A DNA stretch of 49,162 nucleotides. Source: Thermoleophilia bacterium UBA2241 (GTDB lineage: Bacteria; Actinomycetota; Thermoleophilia; UBA2241). The stretch spans positions 1-49,162 of the forward strand of contig DDYF01000030.1 in the NCBI GenBank assembly GCA_002347645.1, in the 5' to 3' direction. A model generated the notes under the pieces. The model was given only the letters and a program-made list of their open reading frames with translations, was not told where the DNA came from and searched no databases. The position numbers and the translations under genes were made by a program. Of this stretch, positions 48,647 to 49,162 are shown in pieces. Within the stretch, counting starts at the first letter, position 1. The number at the start of each line of letters is the position of its first letter.

Positions 48647-49162
48647 TCAGATCTTGGCGAGCGTCGTCGCGAGGACCTCGGCGCGCAGGTCCGCGGTCTC
48701 GGCGAGGATGGCGTCGAGCTCGGCGGCCGTCCGCTGCACGTACGCTTCGTCCTCGATCGAGCCCAGGTTGATGCGGACGTTCAGGGCGGCGCCCACCGCG
48801 GCGGCCTCGCCGAGCAGCGCGCCGATGCCGGCGTCGGTCACGGCGTTGGCGTTGCCGAGCTCAGCCGCGACCTTGGCGAGCCTGCAGACCTCGACGGCCG
48901 CCCGGCAGATCTCGAGCGGGACGTCGGCGGCGACGATCAGGCCGTCCTGGACGGCCTGGTGGCGCGCCGCCTTCTCTTCGGGCGTGCCCTTCGGCAGACG
49001 GTATGCGACGAGCACGCCGCTGTAGGCGGTGGTGTCTTGCTGGAGCAACTCCTGCAGCCGGGCGCGAGCGGACTCGGAGGCGGCCAGCACCTCTTTGACC
49101 CGCCCCTCGACCGCGGCGAACTGCTCCTTGCCGATGGTCAGGTTGCAGACCATCGAGGTCAG
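48647..49162 (-). CDS. fchA: Formiminotransferase-cyclodeaminase/cyclohydrolase domain protein (partial)
   Basis: The C-terminal 172 residues of a helical folate enzyme of the FTCD-C/FchA family, which makes methenyl-THF from formimino-THF or hydrolyses methenyl-THF. The segment SMVCNLTIGKEQF normally lies near residue 40, so about 35-45 residues, including the glycine-rich PxPGGGS motif, lie beyond the right edge. The inner helices (AAVEGRVKEVLAASESAR; GTPEEKAARHQAVQDGL) match. It is upstream of folD by 82 bp. Confidence 0.9.
   Translation of the reverse strand: MTSMVCNLTIGKEQFAAVEGRVKEVLAASESARARLQELLQQDTTAYSGVLVAYRLPKGTPEEKAARHQAVQDGLIVAADVPLEICRAAVEVCRLAKVAAELGNANAVTDAGIGALLGEAAAVGAALNVRINLGSIEDEAYVQRTAAELDAILAETADLRAEVLATTLAKI

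Noticed and set aside
1..49162. CRISPR arrays, insertion sequences, prophage, rRNA
   Set aside because: No regularly spaced direct repeats, transposase or integrase motifs, or rRNA signature were seen. The only tRNA recognised is tRNA-Pyl.

Overview
The window is a very GC-rich bacterial chromosome segment. Genes are densely packed in directons, mostly on the minus strand, with many ATGA/GTGA start-stop overlaps and long GC-rich hairpins between transcription units. A PucR-type regulator, Lrp, TetR, GatCAB, a CspA-type protein with a TTG start and a GerMN/Gmad2 lipoprotein fit an uncultured Actinomycetota (Thermoleophilia- or Coriobacteriia-like). This placement is an inference. A tungsten-type aldehyde:ferredoxin oxidoreductase, radical SAM enzymes, a corrinoid protein, two-subunit glycine decarboxylase and folate one-carbon enzymes suggest an anaerobic or facultative life on amines, amino acids and C1 units.

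The main discovery is a dispersed pyrrolysine (amber, UAG) system at 10.0-15.8 kb. It contains a tRNA-Pyl with a CUA anticodon and genomically encoded CCA (13190-13262), pylD (13386-14300), pylC (14328-15533) and a separate gene for the tRNA-binding N-terminal domain of pyrrolysyl-tRNA synthetase, pylSn (10025-10369). Just upstream of pylC lies a 94-codon ORF with a radical SAM CX3CX2C motif. It resembles only the start of PylB, so pylB looks truncated here. The catalytic subunit PylSc and a UAG-containing methylamine methyltransferase are not in the window. A free-standing MttC/MtmC-type corrinoid protein (7007-7645) lies 2.4 kb away.

Layout. 0.2-4.9 kb: polyamine-type ABC permeases, a tartrate/D-malate dehydrogenase-like enzyme and a divergent PucR regulator. 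4.8-8.7 kb: SAM methyltransferase, class III aminotransferase, corrinoid protein, radical SAM protein. 8.7-10 kb: tandem paralogous membrane-anchored proteins. 10-16.6 kb: the pyl genes, interrupted by a serine hydrolase and a GerMN lipoprotein and headed by a nitroreductase. 16.7-19.3 kb: AOR, ferredoxin and MoaD-like operon. 19.5-25 kb: B12-binding radical SAM protein, two SDRs, class V aminotransferase, flavodoxin-like protein. 25-30.8 kb: amino-acid permease, ATP-NAD-kinase-like protein, GcvPB and GcvPA. 31.1-36.1 kb: homocitrate synthase, aconitase-type dehydratase and decarboxylating dehydrogenase operon with an inserted cyclophilin and a DUF3467 gene. 36.1-39.8 kb: gatCAB and a cold-shock gene. 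40-42.2 kb: TetR and putrescine-type aminotransferase. 42.4-46.5 kb: nucleotidyltransferase-like protein, metallophosphoesterase, APC permease and Lrp regulator. 46.8 kb to the right edge: formate/nitrite channel, FolD and a partial cyclodeaminase/cyclohydrolase.

Taken together, the genes suggest amine and glycine catabolism feeding C1 units into tetrahydrofolate, with formate exchange through the FNT channel and aldehydes handled by AOR. No rRNA, CRISPR array, insertion sequence or phage gene was recognised.
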